From Aeromicrobium sp. Root236 (GTDB taxonomy: Bacteria; Actinomycetota; Actinomycetes; Propionibacteriales; Nocardioidaceae): a stretch of DNA of 64,000 nucleotides. Below, in pieces: positions 17,197-24,224 of this stretch. The notes below the pieces were generated by a model. That model was not told the DNA's origin. It saw only the letters and a list, made by a program, of their open reading frames with translations, and made no database searches. The first letter of the stretch is position 1. Each line of letters begins with the position of its first letter. Made by a program: the position numbers and the translations under genes. The stretch is from the NCBI RefSeq assembly GCF_001428805.1, contig NZ_LMIS01000001.1:2983075-3047074 (forward strand), in the 5' to 3' direction.

Positions 17197-17245
17197 ACGA
17201 CGAACCTACTCGGTCGCCCGGACAGGGTGAAATGTCGTCCCGCGG

Positions 17246-17296
17246 TTGACAATTCAACACCTGATGAATAACAATTCATCGAACGTAGAATTCATC
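17246..17296 (+). promoter_or_regulatory. Promoter with overlapping palindromic operator for the MFS gene
   Basis: TTGACA (17246-17251) is followed after 17 bases by TAACAA (17269-17274), a plausible -35/-10 pair. GATGAAT-AACA-ATTCATC (17263-17280) is a perfect 7-4-7 inverted repeat across the -10, and a third ATTCATC half-site lies at 17290-17296. The region is much more AT-rich than its surroundings. This arrangement suits repression by a TetR- or MarR-type protein whose gene is not in the window. Confidence 0.6.
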
Positions 17297-17309
17297 TGAG
17301 GAGATCGCC

Positions 17310-18833
17310 ATGACCACCCACGACACCCGGAACGGGACCCGCGTACGGACGGGCCCGGTGCTCGCCGTCGTCTCACTCGCGCTGATGACCGTCGTGTCGG
17401 CTGTCAGCGGACTGAACGTCGCCCTGCCCGACCTGGCGCGGGAGACCGGCGCCACCCAGACCGAGATCACCTGGATCGTCGACGCGTACACCGTCGTCTT
17501 CGCCGGGCTGCTGCTGTTCGCCGGCGCGCTGGGGGATCGCTTCGGTCGCCGTGAGCTGCTCGCTGCAGGGCTGGCCGTGTTCGGCATCGCCGCCGGCCTC
17601 GGCATGCTCACGAGCGACCCGGGGCAGCTGATCGCGCTGCGAGCCCTGATGGGCATGGGTGCCGCGGCGATCATGCCGACGACCCTGTCGATCATCACGA
17701 CGTCGTTCCCGGTCGAGCAACGGGGCAAGGCGATCGGCGTCTGGGTCGGCATGGCCGGCGGTGGCGCGGTGCTGGGCCTCTTCGGCAGCGGCATCCTGCT
17801 CGAGTTCTACTCGTGGAGCTCGTTCTTCGGGCTCAACGTGGCCCTCGCCACGCTCGCCCTGCTCGGCACGCTCGTCGTGGTGCCCAGCTCGGTCGACGAG
17901 GACCCGCCGCGGCTCGACCTGGTCGGCGCGCTGCTGTCGCTCGTGGCTGTCGCGGGCACGGTCTTCGGGATCATCGAGGGGTCCGACCGCGGCTGGGGCG
18001 ACGCGCTGACCCTCAGTGGTCTCGCGATCGGCGTGCTCGGCCTCGTCGGGTTCGTCGTGTGGGAGCTGCTGATCGATCAGCCCATGCTCGACCCACGGCT
18101 GTTCCGCAACCGCAGCTTCAGCGCCGGGTCGCTCACCGTGATGGTGCAGTTCTTCGCGACGTTCGGCCTGTTCTTCGTCGTGATCCAGTACCTGCAGTTC
18201 GTCGTCGGGCGCTCGCCGCTCGAGGCCGCCGTGGCCCTGCTCCCGCTGCCCGTCGTCATGATCCCGCTCGCCCGCAACGCGCCCCGTATCGCGCACAAGG
18301 TCGGGTTCCGCCGGCTCGCTCCGCTCGGTCTGCTGTTCACGGCCAGCGGGCTGATGGTCGTCTCGCAGGTGGGCGCCGACCTGACGTACTGGTCGTTCGC
18401 CCTCGGCCTGGTGCTGTTCGCCGCCGGCATGGGACTCGCCGGTACGCCCGCGACGACCGCCATCACCGAGTCGTTGCCCGAGAGCAAGCAGGGTGTCGCA
18501 TCCGCCGTCAACGACACGGCCCGCGAGCTGGGCAGTGCCTTCGGCATCGCGATCCTCGGCAGCGTCCTCAACCAGCAGTACCGCGACGGCATGACCGAAG
18601 CCGTTCACGGGCTGCCGCCGGCCGTGGCGGAGGGTGCGGAGAGCTCGATCGCGTTCACCCAGTCGCCCCACGTGCACGAGATGGGAGCGGCCGGCCAGCA
18701 GCTCGTGTCGGCCGCACAGCACGCGTTCGTCGACGGCATCGGCGGCGCGCTGCTGATCGCCGCGGCGATCGTCGCCGTCACGGCGGTGGTCGTCGCGTTC
18801 CTGGCGCCCGCGCGGCAGGATTCCGCGGTTTGA
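17310..18833 (+). CDS. MFS drug/proton antiporter, DHA2 (EmrB/QacA) family
   Basis: A 507-residue inner-membrane exporter with about 14 hydrophobic helices, the usual length for DHA2 proteins. It shows LNVALPDLARETGATQTEITWIVDAYTVVFAGLLLFAGALGDRFGRRELL (motif A region with GDRFGRR), RALMGMGAAAIMPTTLSII (motif C region GMGAA), and later AGTPATTAITESLPESKQGVASAVNDTARELGSAFGIAI, a strong DHA2 signature. GAGGAG six bases before ATG 17310 sets the start. It is monocistronic in appearance and has its own palindromic operator upstream, suggesting induction by a toxic compound. Confidence 0.9.
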   Translation: MTTHDTRNGTRVRTGPVLAVVSLALMTVVSAVSGLNVALPDLARETGATQTEITWIVDAYTVVFAGLLLFAGALGDRFGRRELLAAGLAVFGIAAGLGMLTSDPGQLIALRALMGMGAAAIMPTTLSIITTSFPVEQRGKAIGVWVGMAGGGAVLGLFGSGILLEFYSWSSFFGLNVALATLALLGTLVVVPSSVDEDPPRLDLVGALLSLVAVAGTVFGIIEGSDRGWGDALTLSGLAIGVLGLVGFVVWELLIDQPMLDPRLFRNRSFSAGSLTVMVQFFATFGLFFVVIQYLQFVVGRSPLEAAVALLPLPVVMIPLARNAPRIAHKVGFRRLAPLGLLFTASGLMVVSQVGADLTYWSFALGLVLFAAGMGLAGTPATTAITESLPESKQGVASAVNDTARELGSAFGIAILGSVLNQQYRDGMTEAVHGLPPAVAEGAESSIAFTQSPHVHEMGAAGQQLVSAAQHAFVDGIGGALLIAAAIVAVTAVVVAFLAPARQDSAV

Positions 18834-18893
18834 GTGACACACGGGACGGATGCGACGCATGATGGAACGCGGGTCCGGAGATCGGGGGAGACG

Positions 18894-20033
18894 ATGCGCA
18901 GGTTGCTGGTCGTGTTCGCCTCGTGCGTCGCGGTGCTCGCCCTGCTGGCGTCGCCCGCCGTGGCCGGCGATCCACCGATCACGCTGCCGTCGAGTCCCAA
19001 GGGCCTGCAGGCTCCGGTGACCCTGCCGGCGGAGCTCGACCCGGCCTCGCCCTACCTGCCCCAGGTCTCGTGCAGCCCGATCGACCTCCCGGGAGTCACC
19101 AAGCTGCGTGCCCTGGTCCTCGCGACGTACGGCGAGGGTGGCGCCGGGGCGATCAGTCATGGCTGCACCGAGGGCGTCTCGGAGCACAGCGAGGGCCGGG
19201 CGTGGGACTGGATGGTCGACGTCGGCGACACGAGCGAACGCGCCGCGGCGGCCAACTTCATCGGCTGGGCGACGGCCAACAACGGTCGCAACGCCCGGCG
19301 CCTCGGCATCATGTACATCATCTACAACAAGAAGATCTGGGCGATCTACCGCGCCGCGGACGGCTGGCGGGCGAGCTCGGACCACACCGACCACGTGCAC
19401 ATCTCGTTCAGCTGGAACGGTGCCCGCGGCAACACCTCGTTCTGGACCGGCAAGGTCGGCGCGATCGACCTCGGTCCGTGCATCCGCTTCACCGGCACGT
19501 ACGCCGCCCGCACCAGCACACCGCGCTTCGGCGCGTGCCAGAAGGCCTCGTCGCTGCTCAAGAAGACCTCGCTGGGCGACCGGGCGTACGGGCACACCGG
19601 GGCCACCGTCGCCAAGGCGCAGACCCTGCTCAAGGTCGCCAAGACCTCGACGTTCGACGCGGCCACCTGGACCGCCGTGCGGAAGTATCAAGCGGCCCAC
19701 GACATCCCGTACACCGGAGCCCTCGACCAGCCGACCTGGGCGTCGCTGAGCCCGGGCAGCGTCACGTACAACGCGTTGGCCGGGATCACGCGCAGCGAGG
19801 CCGTCGCGTACGGCGTCGAGAACTACTCCGGCAGCACGATCAAGCCCGGGTACGTCGGCCGGGCGTCGCTGTTCCTCCAGACCGCTCTCGGGATGCCGAG
19901 CGCGGACCGCAACGGCTACTTCGGCACGGTGACCCGGGCGGCCGTCGAGAAGCTGCAGGCCTCGGCGGGGCTGACGCAGGACGGCGTCGTCGACGCCGAG
20001 GAGTGGCAGGCCATGTCCGACGCCTTCCGATGA
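18894..20033 (+). CDS. Secreted M15-like peptidoglycan protein with two PG-binding domains
   Basis: A 379-residue exported protein. A Sec signal peptide (residues 1-24, ending AVA) is followed by a domain (about 55-200) carrying SEHSEGRAWD, an exact match to the SxHxxGxAxD zinc motif (H98, D105) of LAS/M15 peptidases, and DHTDHVHISF (H167 or H169) as the third ligand. It also resembles the actinobacterial ARB_07466-like secreted domain. Two peptidoglycan_binding_1-like repeats follow (about 225-285 and 325-378). GGGGGAG just upstream fixes ATG 18894. It probably binds and may cleave cell-wall peptide; enzymatic activity is inferred from the motif only. Confidence 0.75.
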   Translation: MRRLLVVFASCVAVLALLASPAVAGDPPITLPSSPKGLQAPVTLPAELDPASPYLPQVSCSPIDLPGVTKLRALVLATYGEGGAGAISHGCTEGVSEHSEGRAWDWMVDVGDTSERAAAANFIGWATANNGRNARRLGIMYIIYNKKIWAIYRAADGWRASSDHTDHVHISFSWNGARGNTSFWTGKVGAIDLGPCIRFTGTYAARTSTPRFGACQKASSLLKKTSLGDRAYGHTGATVAKAQTLLKVAKTSTFDAATWTAVRKYQAAHDIPYTGALDQPTWASLSPGSVTYNALAGITRSEAVAYGVENYSGSTIKPGYVGRASLFLQTALGMPSADRNGYFGTVTRAAVEKLQASAGLTQDGVVDAEEWQAMSDAFR

Positions 20034-20069
20034 TGGGCAGGGAACGCTCCGCACTGCCATGATGTGGCC

Positions 20070-20693
20070 ATGACCCAGGACGAGTCGGCGGCGACCAACG
20101 AGCCCCATGAGGACGACGCACTCGATCGCAAGATCCGGGAGCAGCCCGACATCGCGCCGGGCACCTGGGTCAAGCGGATCGTCCTGGCGATCGTGCTGCT
20201 CGTCGTGGCGTACATCGGCTTCCGGATCTCGGCGGCGTTCTTCCCACGGTGGTGGGCCCACCGGGTGGGTGACCAGGTCGGTGACAGCCTCACCAAGGGC
20301 ACGCTGTGGGGGCTGTTCTACGGATTCGTGTTCACGCTCGTTCCGCTGCTGCTGCTCTTCCAGATCCGCCGGCGTTTCTTCAGCTGGTCGTGGCGCATCG
20401 TTGTCGTGGTGATGGCGCTGCTGCTCGCGGCGCCCAACTGGCTGACGCTCTCGGTCGTGGCGGGCAACAGCAAGGCCGCACACGCGGGGGAGCGGATCTT
20501 CGACGTCGAGGCGCCAGGCTTCCGCGCCGGGACCTTGAGCGGGGTGATCGCCGGCGCGCTGCTGGCGCTGGTCATCACCGGGACGAGCATGCAGATGAAG
20601 CACCGCAAGAACGAGGTCAAGCGCCTCCGTGGCGAGCGCGACGAGCTCAAGCGGGCGCAGGCCGACAAGGCACGCGACGACGAATCGAGTTGA
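20070..20693 (+). CDS. Small integral membrane protein, unknown function
   Basis: A 207-residue protein with about four hydrophobic segments (roughly residues 33-52, 78-98, 106-128, 150-170), an acidic N-terminal tail and a strongly charged coiled-coil-like C-terminus (HRKNEVKRLRGERDELKRAQADKAR). It starts at ATG 20070, or possibly GTG 20064; no ribosome site is visible, so leaderless or weak translation is possible. It follows the secreted peptidoglycan protein by 36 bp. No recognised family beyond a generic actinobacterial permease-like protein. Confidence 0.6.
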   Translation: MTQDESAATNEPHEDDALDRKIREQPDIAPGTWVKRIVLAIVLLVVAYIGFRISAAFFPRWWAHRVGDQVGDSLTKGTLWGLFYGFVFTLVPLLLLFQIRRRFFSWSWRIVVVVMALLLAAPNWLTLSVVAGNSKAAHAGERIFDVEAPGFRAGTLSGVIAGALLALVITGTSMQMKHRKNEVKRLRGERDELKRAQADKARDDESS

Positions 20694-20749
20694 CGTCGGC
20701 GAAGTCGCGTTCGATTTCCGTCGTGTGAACACCTGAGAACGAAAGCAAC

Positions 20750-20769
20750 AAAGGTCTAGATTCATACCT
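20750..20769. promoter_or_regulatory. Probable GntR/HutC operator before the permease
   Basis: AAAGGTCTAGA (20750-20760) continues to ACCT at 20766-20769, giving an imperfect inverted repeat AGGT...ACCT. GTCTAGA is the core of HutC/DasR-type GntR sites. The same 11 bases occur in inverse orientation at 23287-23297, before the kinase gene, on the other side of a HutC-type regulator gene. TAGATT (20757-20762) could be the -10 that the site covers. Confidence 0.55.
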
Positions 20770-20819
20770 CTGACCCGCGCTAGCATGCACCAACTTCTTC
20801 TGAGAGTTGGGTGCGTCAC

Positions 20820-22409
20820 ATGTCAGAGATTCCCCTCAACGAGGACGAGAAGCGCCTTGCGGAGCTCGGTTACAAGCAGGAGCTCGACCGCTCCTGGTCG
20901 GGCTTCTCGAACTTCGCGATCTCCTTCTCGATCATCTCGATCCTCGCGGGCTGCTTCACGACCTTTGGCCAGGCGTGGAGCAACGGTGGTCCCATCGCCA
21001 TCACGTGGGGTTGGCCGGTCATCTCGTTGTTCATCCTCATCATCGGCTTCACGATGTCGGAGCTCGTCTCGGCCTACCCGACGTCGGGCGGCATCTACTG
21101 GTGGGCGTCCAAGATGGGCGGACCTGCAGCAGGATTCTTCACCGGCTGGCTCAACCTGATCGGCCTGATCGCCGTGACGGCATCCGTGGCGTACGGGTGT
21201 GCGACGTTCCTCGACATCACCCTGAGCACGATCAGCGACTCCTGGGCGGAGGACTACAGCCTCAAGCGGGTCTTCGTGCTGTTCGTCATCCTGCTCGTCC
21301 TGGCCGCGCTGCTCAACATCTTCAGCGGTCACCTGATGGCCATCATCAACAACATCTCGGTGTGGTGGCACGTGTTCGGCGTCGCCCTCGTGATCGGGAT
21401 CCTCGTGTTCGTGCCGAAGGCGCACCAGTCCCTCGACTGGGTCGTGTCAGGGCACATCAACAACTCCGGCTACGACGGTGGAGCGACGCACGGTGCGCAC
21501 TTCTGGTTCCTCGTCCTGCCTCTCGGATTCCTGCTGACGCAGTACACGATCACCGGGTTCGACGCCTCGGCCCACCTTTCCGAGGAGACGCAGGCAGCAT
21601 CCGAGGGTGCCGCAAAGGGCATCTGGCGCTCGATCGCGTACTCGGCCATCGGCGGTTGGCTGCTCCTCCTGGCTTTCCTGTTCGCGGTGGGTGAGCCGCA
21701 AGGTGTGACGGACGCGATCAACGCGGGCGGATCGGCAGTGGACACGATCTTCAGTCAGGCACTTCCGGACGGTCCGTGGCACGCGATCATCCTGATCATC
21801 TCCACGGCGGGTCAGTTCTTCTGCACAGTCGCCTGCCTGACGAGCGCCTCGCGCATGACGTTCGCGTTCAGTCGCGACGGTGCGATCCCCGGCTCCGGCA
21901 TCTGGTCGAAGGTCTCGGCGTCCAAGGTGCCGGCCAACGCCGTCATGTTCGTCTCGGTGATCGGTGCGCTCATCACCCTGCCGGCGCTCATCGAGGTCAA
22001 CACGGGCACCGCGAAGGATCCGATCATCCTGCCGATCGCCTTCTACGCCGTCGTCTCGGTCGCGGTCATCGGGCTCTACCTCGCCTTCCTGATCCCGATC
22101 TGGCTGCGCTGGAAGATGGGCGACTCGTTCCAGGTCGGCAGCTGGAACAACGGTGACAAGTACAAGTGGATGAACCTCGTGGCGGTCGCGGAGATCGCGA
22201 TCATCTGTGTCTACTTCGTCCTGCCGTTCACGCCGCTGGCGATCCCCGGGCACGAGGGCTTCTCGTGGAAGTTCGTGAACTACGCCCCGATCCTGACCGG
22301 TGGAGCATTGATCCTGCTGACTGTCTGGTGGCACGCCTCGGCGAAGAAGTGGTTCACGGGTCCCAAGCACACGATCGACACCGCGGTGGTGGAGGCGTTC
22401 GACGACTAG
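20820..22409 (+). CDS. APC-family amino acid/amine permease
   Basis: A 529-residue transporter with about 12 helices. The N-terminus LNEDEKRLAELGYKQELDRSWSGFSNFAISFSIISILAGCFTTF is characteristic of the amino acid/choline (ACT) branch of the APC superfamily, which carries amino acids, GABA, choline or polyamines by proton symport. Further signatures are MSELVSAYPTSGGIYWWASKMGGPAAGFFTGW and GFDASAHLSEETQAASEGAAKGIWRSI. ATG 20820 is preferred over GTG 20811 in the same frame. It is followed 24 bp later by a GntR regulator, whose probable site lies in the promoter region, so the substrate is likely that of the downstream kinase/oxidase genes. Confidence 0.87.
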   Translation: MSEIPLNEDEKRLAELGYKQELDRSWSGFSNFAISFSIISILAGCFTTFGQAWSNGGPIAITWGWPVISLFILIIGFTMSELVSAYPTSGGIYWWASKMGGPAAGFFTGWLNLIGLIAVTASVAYGCATFLDITLSTISDSWAEDYSLKRVFVLFVILLVLAALLNIFSGHLMAIINNISVWWHVFGVALVIGILVFVPKAHQSLDWVVSGHINNSGYDGGATHGAHFWFLVLPLGFLLTQYTITGFDASAHLSEETQAASEGAAKGIWRSIAYSAIGGWLLLLAFLFAVGEPQGVTDAINAGGSAVDTIFSQALPDGPWHAIILIISTAGQFFCTVACLTSASRMTFAFSRDGAIPGSGIWSKVSASKVPANAVMFVSVIGALITLPALIEVNTGTAKDPIILPIAFYAVVSVAVIGLYLAFLIPIWLRWKMGDSFQVGSWNNGDKYKWMNLVAVAEIAIICVYFVLPFTPLAIPGHEGFSWKFVNYAPILTGGALILLTVWWHASAKKWFTGPKHTIDTAVVEAFDD

Positions 22410-22433
22410 TCACGGCGCGATACGGTCGGGCGT

Positions 22434-23249
22434 GTGAGGACCTTGCAAGTCGATGACGAGGCGTTGGGCGACAAGCCCGACCTCTCGGCGATGACGGACA
22501 ATGGTCCCTCACACGCCCGTATCGCGTCCTGGCTCCTCGGTCGCATCGGGTCGGGCAAGGTGCGAGCTGACGACAAGCTCCCGCCTGAGGAGGAGCTGGC
22601 CGCCGGACTGGGCGTGAGCCGCATGACGCTGCGGCAGGCGCTCGGATCGCTCGAGGCCCGGGGCTACATCGAGCGCCGTCGCGGCCGCTCGGGCGGCAAC
22701 TTCGTCCGCGAGCCTCGCATCGAGGTCGACCTCAGCGGGCTGCCCGGGTTTACCGAGCTCATGCGCCGAGCCAACGTACGCGCAGGTGCCCGGATCGTGC
22801 GGGCCGGCATCGTCACGGCCTCGCCGGAGATGGCCACCGCGCTCGAGCTCGGTCGCGATCGCGACGTCATCGAGGTCGTCCGCGTACGTTCTGCGCGCCG
22901 GGTGCCGTTGGCGCTCGAGGAGACCTACCTGCCGGCTCACCTCTTTCCGGGGTTCCTCGACCACGGGCTCACGGGGTCGTTGTACGGGCTGATGCGCCAG
23001 CACTACGACCTGGCACCGCACAAGGCCAAGGAGTGGCTCGAGCCGGAGATCTCGACGCCGGAGCACGCGGGGCTGCTGGAGGTCGAGCCGGGCTCGGCAC
23101 TGATGCTCGTGACCCGCAAGGCGTCGACCGTGACGGGCACACCGGTGGAGTACGCCCACGACCGCTACCGCCCCGATCGCACCCGCATCAGCCTCAACAC
23201 CGGCATCGACCCCGGTTCCGTCCCCGAGCTCAACATCGAGCCGGTCTGA
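22434..23249 (+). CDS. GntR-family regulator, HutC subfamily (UTRA domain)
   Basis: A 271-residue transcriptional regulator. The winged-helix domain (about residues 25-95) reads ASWLLGRIGSGKVRADDKLPPEEELAAGLGVSRMTLRQALGSLEARGYIERRRGRSGGNFV. The C-terminal UTRA effector domain (105-260) contains SARRVPLALEETYLPAHLFPG and GTPVEYAHDRYRPDRTRI. The start is GTG 22434; ATG 22491 is an in-frame alternative that would still keep the whole DNA-binding domain. It sits between the permease and kinase genes, each preceded by a GTCTAGA-type site. The effector is unknown. Confidence 0.9.
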   Translation: MRTLQVDDEALGDKPDLSAMTDNGPSHARIASWLLGRIGSGKVRADDKLPPEEELAAGLGVSRMTLRQALGSLEARGYIERRRGRSGGNFVREPRIEVDLSGLPGFTELMRRANVRAGARIVRAGIVTASPEMATALELGRDRDVIEVVRVRSARRVPLALEETYLPAHLFPGFLDHGLTGSLYGLMRQHYDLAPHKAKEWLEPEISTPEHAGLLEVEPGSALMLVTRKASTVTGTPVEYAHDRYRPDRTRISLNTGIDPGSVPELNIEPV

Positions 23250-23272
23250 CGGCTCGGCGCCACGCCGGGCCG
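23250..23272 (+). terminator. Hairpin after the GntR gene
   Basis: CGGCTCGGCG (23250-23259) pairs with CGCCGGGCCG (23263-23272), with one G-U pair and a three-base loop, directly after the GntR stop codon. There is no T-tract. It could end the permease-GntR transcript before the kinase promoter. Confidence 0.5.
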
Positions 23273-23285
23273 ACGAGCGCGATCC

Positions 23286-23298
23286 GTCTAGACCTTTT
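23286..23298. promoter_or_regulatory. GTCTAGAC operator before the kinase gene
   Basis: GTCTAGAC (23286-23293) is a perfect palindrome, and TCTAGACCTTT (23287-23297) is the exact reverse complement of AAAGGTCTAGA at 20750-20760. It lies 32 bases upstream of the kinase ATG. It probably binds the HutC-type regulator encoded just upstream. Confidence 0.6.
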
Positions 23299-23324
23299 GC
23301 CGGGCCCGCGGGTAGGGTTTGGGG

Positions 23325-24224
23325 ATGGTCGACATCGATGCGGTGCTGGACCAGGTGCCAGTGCTCGCCGAGTCCCCGCGGACCGTCGAGGAGCTGTCAG
23401 GGGGCCTGACCAACCAGAACCTCAAGGTCACGACACCCACGGGTGAGTACGTCGTACGCCTTGCGCGCAGCGACAGCTCGCTGCTCGGGATCGACCGCGA
23501 GGCCGAGTCCTACAACACCAAGGCGGCCGAGGCGTCCGGAGCCGGTGCGCCGTTCGTCGACTACCGACCCGACCTGGGCGTCCTGGTCATCGGGTACGTG
23601 GGCGGTCGCAGCTACGTCAACGCCGACCTCCGCACGCCGGGAACGATCCCTCGCGTCGCGGCCGCGATCAGGATGCTGCACTCCGGGCCCCGCTTCTCGA
23701 CCGACTTCGACATGTTCGTCCGCCAGCCGACCTACCTGCGTACGTGCGTGACGAAGGGCTTCCCGATCCCGGACGACTACGTCTCGTACGGCGCGGACTT
23801 CCTGCGCATCCAGGGCGCCCTCGCGTCGCGGCCGTTGCCGACGGTGCCGTGCAACAACGACCTGCTCGCGGGCAACATCGTCGACGACGGTGACCGGATC
23901 TGGCTGATCGACTACGACTACGCGGGCAACAACGACGCCTACTTCGAGCTCGGCAACTCCTGGACCGAGTGCGAGCTCGACGACGACCACCTTGCCGAGC
24001 TCGTCACCGCGTACGTCGGCCACGAGGACCCGGCCCTGGTCGCGCGGGCCCGGCTGCAGGCGACGGTGTCGCGCTACGGCTGGTCGCTGTGGGGCTTCAT
24101 CCAGGCCGCGACCAACGACGACGACTTCGACTTCCACGGCTGGGGCCAGGAGCGGTTCGACAAGGCGGTTGCCGACTTCCGCAGCCGGGAGTTCAGCACC
24201 TGGCTGGAGGCGGCGGCAGGATGA
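23325..24224 (+). CDS. Choline/ethanolamine-kinase-like phosphotransferase (APH fold)
   Basis: A 299-residue kinase-fold protein. The nucleotide loop region SGGLTNQNLKVTTPTGEYVVRLARSDSSLLGIDREAE, the catalytic loop PCNNDLLAGNIV (Brenner motif with Asp and Asn) and the metal-binding IDYDYAGNNDAYFELGN follow the choline/ethanolamine kinase pattern rather than aminoglycoside-resistance kinases. The likely reaction is ATP-dependent phosphorylation of an amino alcohol. ATG 23325 is used; a TTG six bases upstream is in frame. Its stop overlaps the start of the FAD oxidase gene (ATGA), so the two are translationally coupled. Association with a demethylating oxidase rather than with lipid synthesis genes is unusual and suggests catabolism. 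Confidence 0.8.
   Translation: MVDIDAVLDQVPVLAESPRTVEELSGGLTNQNLKVTTPTGEYVVRLARSDSSLLGIDREAESYNTKAAEASGAGAPFVDYRPDLGVLVIGYVGGRSYVNADLRTPGTIPRVAAAIRMLHSGPRFSTDFDMFVRQPTYLRTCVTKGFPIPDDYVSYGADFLRIQGALASRPLPTVPCNNDLLAGNIVDDGDRIWLIDYDYAGNNDAYFELGNSWTECELDDDHLAELVTAYVGHEDPALVARARLQATVSRYGWSLWGFIQAATNDDDFDFHGWGQERFDKAVADFRSREFSTWLEAAAG

Noticed and set aside
20064..20069. GTG 20064 as the start of the small membrane protein
   Set aside because: It adds only two residues and has no better ribosome site than ATG 20070, so the ATG was kept.
22434..22490. A longer N-terminus of the GntR protein before ATG 22491 as a sensory extension
   Set aside because: Only 19 residues with no domain; it reflects uncertainty over the start codon.
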